Shown piece after piece: positions 17,640-26,213 of a DNA stretch of 38,453 nucleotides (positions are counted from its first letter, which is position 1; every line of letters starts with the position of its first letter). Below the pieces are notes generated by a model. The model was not told where the DNA came from. It was given only the letters and a program-made list of their open reading frames with translations, and did not search any database. The DNA is from Planctomycetota bacterium (GTDB lineage: Bacteria; Planctomycetota; Planctomycetia; Planctomycetales; Planctomycetaceae): NCBI GenBank assembly GCA_003388505.1, contig QQVO01000037.1, positions 1 through 38,453 on the forward strand, given 5' to 3'. A program made the position numbers and the translations under genes.

Positions 17640-17716
17640 GGGTGCCACTGGCTCCGCCAGTGCCTTCGCAGCCAGAACGTAGTCACATTCGCACTGGCCG
17701 AGCCAGTGGCACCCCA
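17640..17716. repeat. Inverted repeat of the GTGCCACTGGC family
   Basis: GGGTGCCACTGGCTCCGCC... (from 17640) and GCACTGGCCGAGCCAGTGGC followed by ACCCC (17691-17715) form inverted copies that can pair over about 25 bases. Each arm also contains its own CACTGGC/GCCAGTG palindrome. Related units lie at 26431-26452, 26481-26506 and 26613-26639. It fills the gap between the PSCyt/PSD1 and DUF1501 genes. Confidence 0.8.
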
Positions 17717-17764
17717 CCTGTTCTTGGCTACAAGTAGATCTGGGATCCAGGATAGAGCGTCGCT

Positions 17765-19174
17765 GTGAATCGGTTCTGCCGTCAATTCGATCGTGCCACG
17801 ACCCGTCGGGTGATGTTGCAGTCCAGCGCGGCCGGATTCGGAGCGATGGCTCTCTCATCCCTCCTGGCCGACGAAGCTCCGGCCGACCCGCTCGCACCGC
17901 GTGCACCCCACTTTGCGCCACGGGCGAAGCAGGTCATCTTCCTCTTCATGCACGGCGGACCCTCGCAGGTCGACACGTTCGACTACAAACCCAGGCTGCA
18001 GAAAGACGACGGCAAGCCGCTCCCGTTTGCTAAACCGCGCGTCGTTTCCGCAGAGACCGGCAACCTGCTCGCGTCACCGTTCAACTTCCAGCAGTACGGC
18101 GAGAGCGGCGCCTGGGTCAGCGAGATCTTTCCCGAGACAGCCGCCTGCGTCGACGACATGTGCATCATCAACTCAATGCACTGCTCCAACTCCCGCCACG
18201 GCGGCGCGCTGCTCGAACTGCATACCGGCAGCGACACGTTTGTCCGTCCCAGCATGGGCTCGTGGATCACCTACGGGCTGGGCACCGAGAACCGCAACCT
18301 GCCGGGCTATATCTCGATGTGTCCCACACTCACGCACGGCGGCGTGAACGCCTACAGCTCGGCCTTCCTCCCGGCCGACTACCAGGGGACACCACTGGGG
18401 AACGCCAGCATTCCGTCTGATCAGGCCAAGATCCCCTTCATCGAAAACGCCGACGAGACGCCGCGCGACTTGCAGCGGATGGAACTCGACTTCCTGCAGA
18501 CCCTCAATCGGGATCGCCAAGCCCTCACCGATCACGACGCCGCGCTGGAAGCGCGGATCAACTCCTTCGAACTCGCCTTCCGCCTGCAGACGGCGGCTCC
18601 GGAACTGCAGGACGTCTCCGATGAGACGCAGGCCACGCACGCACTCTACGGCCTCGACGACGAGACCACCCGCAATTTCGGCCGGCAATGCCTCATGGCC
18701 CGCCGGTTCGCAGAGCGCGGCGTGCGGTTCGTCCAATGCACCCACAGCTACAAGTGGGACCAGCACTCCAATCTCGAAGGCGCTCACCGCCGCAATGCGC
18801 TCGAAGTCGACAAACCGATCGCCGGTCTCCTCCGCGATCTCAAAGCCCGCGGCATGCTCGACGAAACGCTCGTCCTCTGGGGCGGCGAGTTCGGCCGCAC
18901 GCCGGTCTCACAGGAAGGCAACGGCCGCGACCACAACCCGCAAGGCTACTCCATGTGGATGGCCGGCGGCGGCATCCAGGGCGGCCTGCAGTTCGGACAG
19001 ACTGACGACTACGGCTACTACGCCGTCTCCGACAAAGTCCACGTCCACGACCTGCACGCTACCATGCTCCACCTCCTGGGCCTCGACCACGAACGCCTCA
19101 CCTTCCGCTACGCCGGCCGCGACTTTCGCCTCACCGACGTGCACGGCGAAATCGTGCACGAGATCATCGCGTAG
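17765..19174 (+). CDS. DUF1501 (sulfatase-like) secreted protein
   Basis: 469 residues from a GTG start at 17765. This start keeps the twin-arginine region TTRRVMLQSSAAGFGAMALSSLLA (12-35); the next ATG at 17813 would remove the arginines. The core has KQVIFLFMHGGPSQVDTFDYKP, HGGALLELHTGSDTFVRPSMGSW, and the C-terminal WGGEFGRTPVSQEGNGRDHNPQGYSMWMAGGGIQGG. This is the DUF1501 pattern, distantly like alkaline phosphatase/sulfatase folds. Export by Tat is inferred. The PSCyt/PSD1 plus DUF1501 pair is a standing arrangement in planctomycetes; the substrate is unknown. Confidence 0.9.
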   Translation: MNRFCRQFDRATTRRVMLQSSAAGFGAMALSSLLADEAPADPLAPRAPHFAPRAKQVIFLFMHGGPSQVDTFDYKPRLQKDDGKPLPFAKPRVVSAETGNLLASPFNFQQYGESGAWVSEIFPETAACVDDMCIINSMHCSNSRHGGALLELHTGSDTFVRPSMGSWITYGLGTENRNLPGYISMCPTLTHGGVNAYSSAFLPADYQGTPLGNASIPSDQAKIPFIENADETPRDLQRMELDFLQTLNRDRQALTDHDAALEARINSFELAFRLQTAAPELQDVSDETQATHALYGLDDETTRNFGRQCLMARRFAERGVRFVQCTHSYKWDQHSNLEGAHRRNALEVDKPIAGLLRDLKARGMLDETLVLWGGEFGRTPVSQEGNGRDHNPQGYSMWMAGGGIQGGLQFGQTDDYGYYAVSDKVHVHDLHATMLHLLGLDHERLTFRYAGRDFRLTDVHGEIVHEIIA

Positions 19175-19213
19175 CGCCCCACCCCCGAAATGAACCGTGA
19201 AAACCGCACCCAC

Positions 19214-19235
19214 AGCGCACGCTGCCAGCGCGCGC
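19214..19235. repeat. Partial copy of the GCGCACGC palindrome
   Basis: AGCGCACGCTGCCAGCGCGCG is a palindrome resembling the core of the inverted repeat at 1864-1937. It stands alone between the DUF1501 gene and the aldo/keto reductase gene. Confidence 0.5.
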
Positions 19236-19357
19236 CGCCGTTCGTCCCTGCACGTGCCCTGACGCATATATTGGAATCCGCGCCAACCCGCGCGATCCGC
19301 CATATCCGCGGCCCATTCTCCACACCCCAAAGCCCGCCGCTGGCATCCACGGGCCCC

Positions 19358-20311
19358 TCACCCTGTATCCCCTTCCGAAGCCGCAAACGTCCCGAAGATC
19401 GCTCGAATCTTCTGCTCGTCCTCTTCCGGCAGCGGATCGCCGAGGATCGTGTCGATGTTCTCTTTCAGGTGAGCCACGTTTCCCGTCCCGATCACAAGGG
19501 TCGAGATCGCGTCGTGCGAGATCCCGAACTTGTATCCCGCCGCGACCACCGACGGCACACCGTCGTGGACCAGAAAGTCCAGTGGCCCCCGCGCGGGTAG
19601 CGCATCTGGACCAATGAATCCCTCCTCCTTCCAGAGGGCGATTGTTTCTTCGAGAACGTCAGGCCGCGTCATCTTCACGCGCACGGCCGACATGTTCAGC
19701 ACGCCGACGTTCTTCTCCTGCGCCAGCGGCAGTACCTCCCATTCCGCGGCAAGATTCATGATGCCGTACTTGACCATGATCGTGTCCCACAGATCGTCTT
19801 CCAGCGCGGCCAACAGCATCTGGTGCTCAGGATCCCGGAAGAAGTACTCCGTCACGCCGATGAACCGGATTTTTCCTGCCTCCCGCAGTCGCTCCATCGT
19901 GGGGTACAGCCTCTCGACCGCCTGCCGGTAGTTCGACGGGACCAGCCCGTGAAACTGGAAGATGTCAATCGTCTCGCAGCCGAGTCGCTTGAGGCTCCGC
20001 TCGCACGAGGCAACCAGTTGTTCGGGCGTGATGATCTCGTCTTTGTTCTCGGGGTCGGGATCGAACTTCGTCGCGATGAAGTACCGCTCGCGCGGCACGC
20101 TTTTCAGCGCCCGCCCGAGAATCGCTTCGCTGTCGCTGTAGTTCGCCGCCGTGTCGATCAGGTTGATTCCGAGATCGAGCGCGCGATGGATCACGCGATG
20201 CGACTGCTCCTCGTCCGCATGCGTCCGCTGCCCGATCCGGCTCGGCCCGCCCGTTCCCAGGCTCACCACAGAGACTTCCAGGCCGGTCCGTCCCAACGTG
20301 CGGTATTTCAT
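19358..20311 (-). CDS. Aldo/keto reductase
   Basis: NADPH-dependent oxidoreductase of 317 residues, a TIM barrel. The catalytic tetrad is visible: Asp53 (NLIDTAANY), Tyr58, Lys82 (IATKFD) and His121 (IFQFHGL). It starts MKYRTLGRTGLEVSVVSLGTGG as in the YakC/YghZ-type family. The substrate is unknown. It reads alone toward the DUF1501 gene and has no obvious operon partner. Confidence 0.9.
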   Translation of the reverse strand: MKYRTLGRTGLEVSVVSLGTGGPSRIGQRTHADEEQSHRVIHRALDLGINLIDTAANYSDSEAILGRALKSVPRERYFIATKFDPDPENKDEIITPEQLVASCERSLKRLGCETIDIFQFHGLVPSNYRQAVERLYPTMERLREAGKIRFIGVTEYFFRDPEHQMLLAALEDDLWDTIMVKYGIMNLAAEWEVLPLAQEKNVGVLNMSAVRVKMTRPDVLEETIALWKEEGFIGPDALPARGPLDFLVHDGVPSVVAAGYKFGISHDAISTLVIGTGNVAHLKENIDTILGDPLPEEDEQKIRAIFGTFAASEGDTG

Positions 20312-20351
20312 GTCGCCCGGTTCCCCTCCCTTGTCTCAATGCATTGTGCCC

Positions 20352-20379
20352 TTGTGCCCAAACTTCTGTTTGGGCACAA
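20352..20379. repeat. Intact extragenic hairpin, CCCAAAC-TTCT-GTTTGGG family
   Basis: TTGTGCCCAAAC (20352-20363), loop TTCT (20364-20367) and GTTTGGGCACAA (20368-20379) form a perfect 12-bp stem with a 4-base loop. The same core, cut in half by an IS end, is present at both window ends. The stem sequence outside CCCAAAC varies between members, but pairing is kept. Confidence 0.85.
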
Positions 20380-20574
20380 CTACGGTCACTCAGGCACGTT
20401 CCCAATCAGAAATGTGCGAACTATGAACCTGTAGAACGGCCTTCCAAGGCTGTCAGTGACACACAACTCTCCCGAAACCCTCGAGAGACGTTGTCCAGAA
20501 ACGCCGACTGCGAGCGACGCTGAAGGCGTCGCACAGCAAAGCCGGGGGGTCGCGACAACAGGAGCGCACCCCCG

Positions 20575-20621
20575 GTCTGCGGTTTACCCGCATGCAAGAA
20601 CGCTAAAGGCGTTCGACAGGC
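20575..20621 (+). repeat. 47-bp dispersed element, copy 1
   Basis: GTCTGCGGTTTACCCGCATG continues with CAAGAACGCTAAAGGCGTTCGACAGGC. It matches the inverted copy at 26659-26705 at all but a handful of positions. The inner ACGCTnAAGGCGT is a small hairpin. Confidence 0.75.
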
Positions 20622-20873
20622 GGGCGAACCGCCGACTGTGGAACTCTTTCAGAGTTCATACGACAACGTCGTCCACGTCAACCCAGGGTGGCGCGGCTGC
20701 GTCGCTGACCCTGGGCTCTGATTGTCGTACGCCTTCAGCGTACCAACTGCACCCGCGCGGACCGCGTTGACGCCGCCAGTGTGCGATCGAGTCGTGTGCA
20801 AATGACCGCGCTGAACACCTGTCAGTTACACGCAACTCGGCTGGGGCCCGCGGCGAGGGGATTCTCGAACAGG

Positions 20874-21032
20874 ACACAGATTTTCGCGGATTTGGCGGAT
20901 CAGCACAGGTTTTGGGGTATTCCTCGAAGGGCGGCGGTGACGACACCGCATCGATCCAGGCGTAAATACTCAGCACTCCACGGAAAGCAATCAGCGAAAA
21001 TCGGTCCAATCCGTGGTCATCCGCGTTCCATT
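20874..21032. repeat. ACAGATTTTCGCGGATT-type dispersed sequence
   Basis: Begins ACACAGATTTTCGCGGATTT and ends with AATCAGCGAAAATCGGTCC and CCGTGGTCATCCGCGTTCC. Its ends are loosely inverted (ATTTTCGC and GCGAAAAT). From general knowledge, sequences of this type recur between genes in planctomycetes and related bacteria; only one copy is in this window. Confidence 0.45.
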
Positions 21033-21140
21033 CGAAACTCTCGGAGAGTCACTCAATCGGGGATCGAGAGATGTGTGTAAGCGGCAGCCTTCCACGGCCG
21101 TGCTCGACAAACGCCCTCTTGCCAACGCCCGCGCTGGGGC

Positions 21141-21158
21141 CTTCGTGCCGTCGTGGTT
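21141..21158. repeat. Dispersed CTTCGTGCC fragment, copy 2
   Basis: CTTCGTGCCGTCGTGGTT resembles the fragment at 11500-11526. Confidence 0.4.
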
Positions 21159-21198
21159 CACCACAGCGTCAGGTCCGAGTGACCCCGGTTGCAGGGCA

Positions 21199-22125
21199 CT
21201 ACCACAGCCCCGCCCGCGGCGAGACCGGCGCCGCCGCGTCAAACTGTCTCAGGTGTTCCGCCGCCGCGTCGTTGATCGATCCCGGCACTATGATCTTGAT
21301 GACAGCGTACTGGTTGCCGGGCTCCTTCGTTTTGAGGTCGGGAATTCCCTTGCCCCGCAATCGGAGTTTCGTGCCGGACGAACTCCCCGGAGGAACCGTC
21401 AGCGTCACCTGACCTTCGGTGAGCGTCGGCACGTCGATCCGGGCCCCCAGCGCCGCCTCTGCCACTGAGACAGGCAGATCGAAATAGACGTCGTTGCCCT
21501 CGCGGCGGAAATAGGGATGCGGACCGACGCGCACTGTAATCAACAGATCGCCCGCCTTGCCTCCGTTGCGGCCGGCCTCGCCTTCCTCGGCCAGCCGCAC
21601 CACGCTGCCGGTCTTCACCCCGGCCGGAATTTTCACCTCGAGCCGCTCGACCTTTCCGTCCCGCTGGATCGAGACGTCGTACGATCCCCCGGTCGCCGCC
21701 ATCTGAAACGGGATGTCGATATTCGACCGCACGTCGCGTCCGGACATCGGTCGCGGTCGAGCCTGCGCACGTGGACCGCCGCCGCCGAAGGCCCCGCCCA
21801 GAATATCGCCCAGATCGACCTGCCCGCCGAACAGATCGCTCAAATCGATCGGCCCCGACCCCTGAAATCCCCCGCCCGGGAAGGGCCCGGCCCCGCCCTT
21901 TCCCGCATACTTGTACGCCTCGCCGAACTGATCGTACTTCTTGCGCTTCTCCTCATCGCCCAGGACGTCATACGCCTCGGCCGCCTCCTTGAACCGCTTC
22001 GCCGCTTCTTCGTCGCCCGGCTTCACGTCCGGATGATTCTCGCGCGCGAGCTTCTTGTACGCCTTGCGGATCTCGTCCTGCGTGGCGGAGCGGGAAACTC
22101 CCAGAGTCTTGTAATAGTCGGCCAT
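21199..22125 (-). CDS. Type B J-domain protein (CbpA/DnaJ-like, no zinc finger)
   Basis: Hsp70 co-chaperone, 308 residues. The J domain starts MADYYKTLGVSRSATQDEIR and contains HPD at 31-33, followed by a Gly/Phe-rich linker (about 75-120). Two substrate-binding beta domains follow directly (DVRSNIDIPF...; VKIPAGVKTGSVVRLAEEG; DVYFDLPVSVAEAALGARIDVPTL; LTVPPGSSSGTKLRLRGKG). The CxxCxGxG zinc repeats of DnaJ are absent, which makes it type B like CbpA. The ATG at 22123-22125 is used; a TTG two codons earlier is the only extension. Confidence 0.92.
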   Translation of the reverse strand: MADYYKTLGVSRSATQDEIRKAYKKLARENHPDVKPGDEEAAKRFKEAAEAYDVLGDEEKRKKYDQFGEAYKYAGKGGAGPFPGGGFQGSGPIDLSDLFGGQVDLGDILGGAFGGGGPRAQARPRPMSGRDVRSNIDIPFQMAATGGSYDVSIQRDGKVERLEVKIPAGVKTGSVVRLAEEGEAGRNGGKAGDLLITVRVGPHPYFRREGNDVYFDLPVSVAEAALGARIDVPTLTEGQVTLTVPPGSSSGTKLRLRGKGIPDLKTKEPGNQYAVIKIIVPGSINDAAAEHLRQFDAAAPVSPRAGLW

Positions 22126-22308
22126 GTTCAATCACATCCGAAGTCTTCGAGAAACGATCATCATAGGCGTCCGAATTCCTCCCGCAAAGTTCCCCTCCCC
22201 AAGCCTCTCGACGGGTCCGGCCTTCCTTGCCCGGCAAGCCCCGTCCCACGCATAATCGACGAAGTCGCCCGTAAACCGATCCGACACCTGCCAGTGAATG
22301 AACACCCC
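22126..22308. promoter_or_regulatory. Divergent intergenic region, J-domain gene / aldose epimerase
   Basis: These 183 bp separate two divergent starts and must hold both promoters. No clear consensus boxes or heat-shock operator (CIRCE-type repeat) could be recognised. Confidence 0.35.
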
Positions 22309-23436
22309 ATGAAAAGCCTCTCCGTCTTCGCAGGGACCGCGGCCTGGCTCATGACCCTTCTGCTGATCCCAGCCGCCGGGTTGCGGGCCGCAGCAGAACC
22401 GTTCGGCGAAACCTCCGAGGGAACACCCGTGTCGATCTACACGCTCGAGAACGACAACGGCATGCGGGCCCGCATCATGACTCGCGGCGCCACCCTGGTG
22501 GAACTGCACGTCCCGGACCGCGACGGCGAACTGGCCGACGTCGTCCTCGGCTTCGACGACGTGGCCGGCTACGAATCGGAGAGAAACCAGTACTTCGGCT
22601 GCACAACGGGTCGAGTTGCGAATCGCATCGCCGAGGGCAAGTTCGCGCTCGGTGACAAGGAATACTCGCTCGCCGTCAACAATGGCCCCAACCATCTGCA
22701 CGGCGGCAGGGACCGCAGTCTCGACAAGGTCGTCTGGGACGCCGCAGATGTGCAGACCGACAACGGCCCGGGAGTGCGCTTCAAGTACACCAGCCCCGAC
22801 GGTGAAGAAGGCTATCCCGGCGAACTCCGGATCACGGTCACCTACGTCTTGACGGACGAGAACGAACTGCGGATCGCCTACCGTGCCAAGACCAGTGCAT
22901 CCACTCCGGTCAATCTCACCAATCACAGCTACTTCAATCTGTCCGGCCACGGCAGCGAGTCGGTCCTCGGCCACGAACTCACCATCAACGCCGATCATTA
23001 CACGCCGACCGACGACGCGCTCATTCCGACCGGAGAACTTGCCCCGGTCGAAGGCACACCGCTCGACTTCCGCGAGCCGCACACGATCGGCGAACGGATC
23101 GACCAACTGGTCGACACGCCGGCGATGGGTTACGACCACAACTACGTGATCAACGAACCGTTCGGCCGGCCCAGGTTCTGCGCCCGCCTCAAAGACCCCC
23201 AGTCCGGCCGTGTCCTCACAGTGAGAACCAGCGAACCGGGCGTACAACTTTATTCGGGCAATTTTCTCTTCGGCCAGAAGGGGAAGGACGGAAAGACCTA
23301 CGCGCAGCGCAGCGCGGTCTGTCTGGAGACGCAGCACTTTCCGGATTCGGTCAATCAGCCGGACTTCCCGACCGTGATTTTGCATCCGGATGAAACCTAC
23401 CGCCAGGTCTGCATCTACGCCTTCTCCGCCGAGTAG
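22309..23436 (+). CDS. galM: Aldose 1-epimerase, exported
   Basis: Mutarotase interconverting alpha and beta anomers of sugars such as glucose or galactose; 375 residues. It has a signal peptide (MKSLSVFAGTAAWLMTLLLIPAAGLRAAA), so it probably acts in the periplasm. Catalytic landmarks of GalM are all present: GPNHLHGG (histidines 129/131), TNHSYFNL with His206, and CLETQHFPD with the catalytic base Glu340. The reading frame is open far upstream, but the signal peptide fixes the ATG at 22309. Confidence 0.93.
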   Translation: MKSLSVFAGTAAWLMTLLLIPAAGLRAAAEPFGETSEGTPVSIYTLENDNGMRARIMTRGATLVELHVPDRDGELADVVLGFDDVAGYESERNQYFGCTTGRVANRIAEGKFALGDKEYSLAVNNGPNHLHGGRDRSLDKVVWDAADVQTDNGPGVRFKYTSPDGEEGYPGELRITVTYVLTDENELRIAYRAKTSASTPVNLTNHSYFNLSGHGSESVLGHELTINADHYTPTDDALIPTGELAPVEGTPLDFREPHTIGERIDQLVDTPAMGYDHNYVINEPFGRPRFCARLKDPQSGRVLTVRTSEPGVQLYSGNFLFGQKGKDGKTYAQRSAVCLETQHFPDSVNQPDFPTVILHPDETYRQVCIYAFSAE

Positions 23437-23521
23437 CATTCGGTTCCCCGCCACCAGAGTGCCGCGACCGCGAGGGAGCGGGTTGTCCCCGCCACCGTCT
23501 AACCAACGTTTCAAGGCCCCC

Positions 23522-24304
23522 ATGTCTTCCGATTCTCAGCAGCCGCAGCTCATTCGCCTGCAGCGGTATCTCGCCTCCTGCGGGCTCGGATCGCGCCGCA
23601 GTTGCGAGCGATTTATCACCGAAGGCCGCGTCACCGTCGACGGCAAGGTCGTCGACGAACTCGGCGCCAAGGTCGATCCGCAGACGCAGCAGGTAGCGCT
23701 TGACGGCGAAAACCTGCGGATGGAACGCAAGAAGTATTACATCGTCAACAAGCCGACGGGCTACGTCAGCACGAACCGCGATCCCCAGCGGCGGCCCCGC
23801 GTGATCGACCTCTTCCCGGCAGGCGGCCCCAGGTTGTTCCTCGTCGGCCGGCTCGATGAGGCCAGCGAAGGGCTGCTGATCGTGACCAACGACGGGGATC
23901 TCGCGCAGAAGCTGGCGCACCCGAAGTACCGCATCTATCGCACCTACCGCGTGCAGGTTGCGGGCGAGCCGTCGCCGGAATCGCTCCGCGAACTGAAGCG
24001 GGGGATGCACTTCGCCGAGGGCCGCTTCCGGGTCCATGACGTCAAGCCGCTGAAAAAGCAGGGCCGCAGCATGTTTCTCGAAGCGGTGCTGGCGGAGGGG
24101 CAGAACCGCGAATTGCGGCGGCTCTTCGCCCGCATCGGTCACAAGGTTCTCGATCTCAAACGCATCGCCTTCGGGCCGATCAAGCTCGGCCGGCTGCCCG
24201 TCGGGCAGTTCCGGGAACTACGCCGCGACGAACTGGCCGAACTGCTGGCACTCGTCGAACGCAACCGGCCCGGGAAACGAACCGCCGGCGCGTCGAAACG
24301 CTGA
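23522..24304 (+). CDS. rRNA pseudouridine synthase, RsuA/RluB family
   Basis: 260 residues. It has an N-terminal S4 RNA-binding domain (LIRLQRYLASCGLGSRRSCERFITEGRVTVDG, 10-41) and a catalytic domain with KKYYIVNKPTGYVST and the active-site GRLDEASEGLL (109-119, Asp112), plus the family's NRELRRLFARIGHKVLDLKRIAFGPI segment. It converts uridine to pseudouridine in rRNA; RluB (23S) is more likely than RsuA, but the sequence alone does not decide. The frame is open upstream to 23390, but the S4 domain fits the ATG at 23522. Confidence 0.92.
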   Translation: MSSDSQQPQLIRLQRYLASCGLGSRRSCERFITEGRVTVDGKVVDELGAKVDPQTQQVALDGENLRMERKKYYIVNKPTGYVSTNRDPQRRPRVIDLFPAGGPRLFLVGRLDEASEGLLIVTNDGDLAQKLAHPKYRIYRTYRVQVAGEPSPESLRELKRGMHFAEGRFRVHDVKPLKKQGRSMFLEAVLAEGQNRELRRLFARIGHKVLDLKRIAFGPIKLGRLPVGQFRELRRDELAELLALVERNRPGKRTAGASKR

Positions 24305-24359
24305 ATCGGCGGAAAGTCCGCGGGCTGCGACCGGTGGGCGTCGAACGCGCCGCGAACTT

Positions 24360-25910
24360 CTACAGCTGTTTCAGCAACTCGGCGGCGTACTCCTCATAGA
24401 TGGGCTGCCACTCGGGCGCGAGGAGGCAGTCGCTGTCTTCCTGGGCGCCGCCGACGTTGAGGGCCTGCTCGGTCGTCGGCGCGTAGTAGATGTAGCCGTT
24501 GGTGTAGCCGGCGACGAAGGTGTGCTCGTGCGGCGAGGCCTCCTTGATGTTGAGGCCGATCCGCACCACCAGTTCGCCGGGAAACGTCGTCAGCACGAAA
24601 TCACCGATCCGCCACGCCGTCAGTTCCACGTCGATCGTCCGCTTGCCGGCGGCGACGTTCTTGGCCTGGTTTTTCCTCAGCAGCCGCAGGTTGGTCTGCA
24701 CTCGCGTCAGTTCCTCCATGGTGTAGATGTTCTCGATGTACCGCTCCATGTTGCGGAGGTTCTCCGCGTCGAGCCGCTTCAGATGATCGCGGCCCAGCAT
24801 CTCCTCATGCAGATAGCGGTGCGAGTAGTAGGAGGGAAACTCGTCCGCCAGGCTGTACTTCGTGACCGATGACAGAAATGTCTTGAGGTTCATGCTGGTC
24901 CCTCTCAGGGTTCCGAGCAGCCGGTCGAGTTCCGCTTCGAGTTCGGCGATCCGCTGCGCGAAGTCGGCCCGGGGGAGTTCGCGCGTTTCGTTGATGATGA
25001 CCAGCCGGTCGTCCTCCTGCGGTTCGATCGCACGGTACGCCTCGAGCGTGCTCAGGCCGAGGTAATTCCCCAAGGGCTCGGCGTCGCGGGGATGGTCGAC
25101 GTCCTTGTAAAACGCCGGATTGAGGTCGCCCGCGCACCCTTGCAGGAACAGGGCCACCGTGCCCTCGCCGGCGTTGTCCTCGATCACTTTCGAGGCGTAG
25201 CCGATGATGTCGGCCGTGTTGCCTCCGCCGGGGACGCCCTGAATCGGGTGCACGGCAAAGTTGTAGACGACTGCGACCGTGTTCTCGTCTTCGTCGTCGA
25301 GCCGCAACACGCCGATCTGGGGGTCGATCGGGCCGACCGAAGCGACTTCCTCGTCGGGCGGCAACGAGTACGCATGGCGCACGTCGAGTTCGCGGCCGCT
25401 CTTGAGCTTCAGACGGCGATTGGCAGAGACGCGATCCTCGTGTCCGACTCCGACGCCGATCTTGACGGGCGTCAGTTTCTCCGCCGCCTCCTTGACCGCC
25501 TGCACCGTGCGATCGGCGACGTCGGCCACGACAATGCCGTGGCAGTGGCTGGCGTTGACGATCACGTTGTGCGGATCGATCTGGAGTTGTTCTTGCAGTT
25601 GTGAGCGGACGTTGTCGAGATAGCCGCTTTTGATCGGGCCGATTTCTTCGATCGCCACGGCGTCGACGGTGGCGATGACGGCCGTGATGTCGCCGCTGCG
25701 GAGGACGAGGGCCTTGGCGTAGAGCACGTCGTTGACGGGTCCGGCTTCGTAATCGGTGATGTCGACCATCGCCGCCCCGGCTTCGAGGCCGGCAGCGGAG
25801 GCGTTCGGGAATGCGAGGACGAAACTGAGCAGTCCCGTCATCACGATGAAGGGACGGATGAGCCGGCAGGTGGGACTGCAGGGCAGCGAACGTGAAAGAG
25901 GCATCAACAT
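24360..25910 (-). CDS. Neutral ceramidase-like secreted protein
   Basis: 516 residues from the ATG at 25908-25910 (another ATG at 25946 adds 12). A signal peptide follows (RLIRPFIVMTGLLSFVLAFPNASA). It shows the neutral/alkaline non-lysosomal ceramidase N-domain pattern: AGAAMVDIT, the histidine pair in VIVNASHCHG, VVYNFAVHPIQG, LFLQGCAGDLNP and, near the end, LTTFPGELVVRIG and VAGYTNGYIYY. Planctomycete genomes carry many such paralogues and true ceramidase activity is not shown. It is convergent with the pseudouridine synthase gene. Confidence 0.82.
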   Translation of the reverse strand: MLMPLSRSLPCSPTCRLIRPFIVMTGLLSFVLAFPNASAAGLEAGAAMVDITDYEAGPVNDVLYAKALVLRSGDITAVIATVDAVAIEEIGPIKSGYLDNVRSQLQEQLQIDPHNVIVNASHCHGIVVADVADRTVQAVKEAAEKLTPVKIGVGVGHEDRVSANRRLKLKSGRELDVRHAYSLPPDEEVASVGPIDPQIGVLRLDDEDENTVAVVYNFAVHPIQGVPGGGNTADIIGYASKVIEDNAGEGTVALFLQGCAGDLNPAFYKDVDHPRDAEPLGNYLGLSTLEAYRAIEPQEDDRLVIINETRELPRADFAQRIAELEAELDRLLGTLRGTSMNLKTFLSSVTKYSLADEFPSYYSHRYLHEEMLGRDHLKRLDAENLRNMERYIENIYTMEELTRVQTNLRLLRKNQAKNVAAGKRTIDVELTAWRIGDFVLTTFPGELVVRIGLNIKEASPHEHTFVAGYTNGYIYYAPTTEQALNVGGAQEDSDCLLAPEWQPIYEEYAAELLKQL

Positions 25911-26152
25911 CTTCTGGAATCTCCCGGACTTCCTGGGCAGTGTCATGGAACGGTTGGGCGACGTCGCTCCGCTGAAGGAGGACGGCGGTTCGATCGTATC
26001 AGCGACCGCCGATGCCTGCCATCGGCCCTTGCTGCTCGCCGCGATGAGTCAGAAGCGCCGCGGCTGTGCGAGAGCGGGCGTGGCTGCCGTTGCGCTGCGC
26101 GGGGCCTGGGGGCGGCGGGTCGCGAGCGGCGTGTTTCGGCTTGTGCACTGCG

Positions 26153-26202
26153 GTTAAAGAGTTGATGCGGTTTTCTTCCGGGGAATGGAGCAACTCTTTA
26201 AC
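26153..26202. repeat. 12-bp inverted repeat with 26-base loop
   Basis: GTTAAAGAGTTG (26153-26164) pairs perfectly with CAACTCTTTAAC (26191-26202). The arms are AT-rich in a GC-rich setting. There is no T-run, so it is not an obvious terminator; it could be an operator or an RNA leader hairpin. Confidence 0.6.
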
Positions 26203-26213
26203 TCTACGGAAAA

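Larger units (their letters stand above)
20312..21198. other. 887-bp gene-free mosaic of dispersed repeats
   Basis: No credible gene. In order it holds an intact hairpin (20352-20379); small ACGCTGAAGGCGTCGCACAG- and ACGCTAAAGGCGTTCGACAGG-type units, including the 47-bp element at 20575-20621; a CCCAGGGTGG...CCCTGGGC hairpin (about 20681-20718) followed by TACGCCTTCAGCGTAC; a segment starting ACACAGATTTTCGCGG and returning as GCGAAAATC (20874-21032); and a CTTCGTGCC fragment (21141-21158). Short frames across it are not protein-like. Confidence 0.75.

Noticed and set aside
20456-20770. 104-residue frame in the repeat mosaic
   Set aside because: It is made of repeat units translated by chance; no codon structure of a gene.
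21199-22125. Full DnaJ (type A)
   Set aside because: No CxxCxGxG zinc repeats, so it is a type B J-protein.
21517-22308. N-terminal extension of the aldose epimerase (frame open to 21517)
   Set aside because: It runs antisense to the J-domain gene and ends at a clean signal peptide start.
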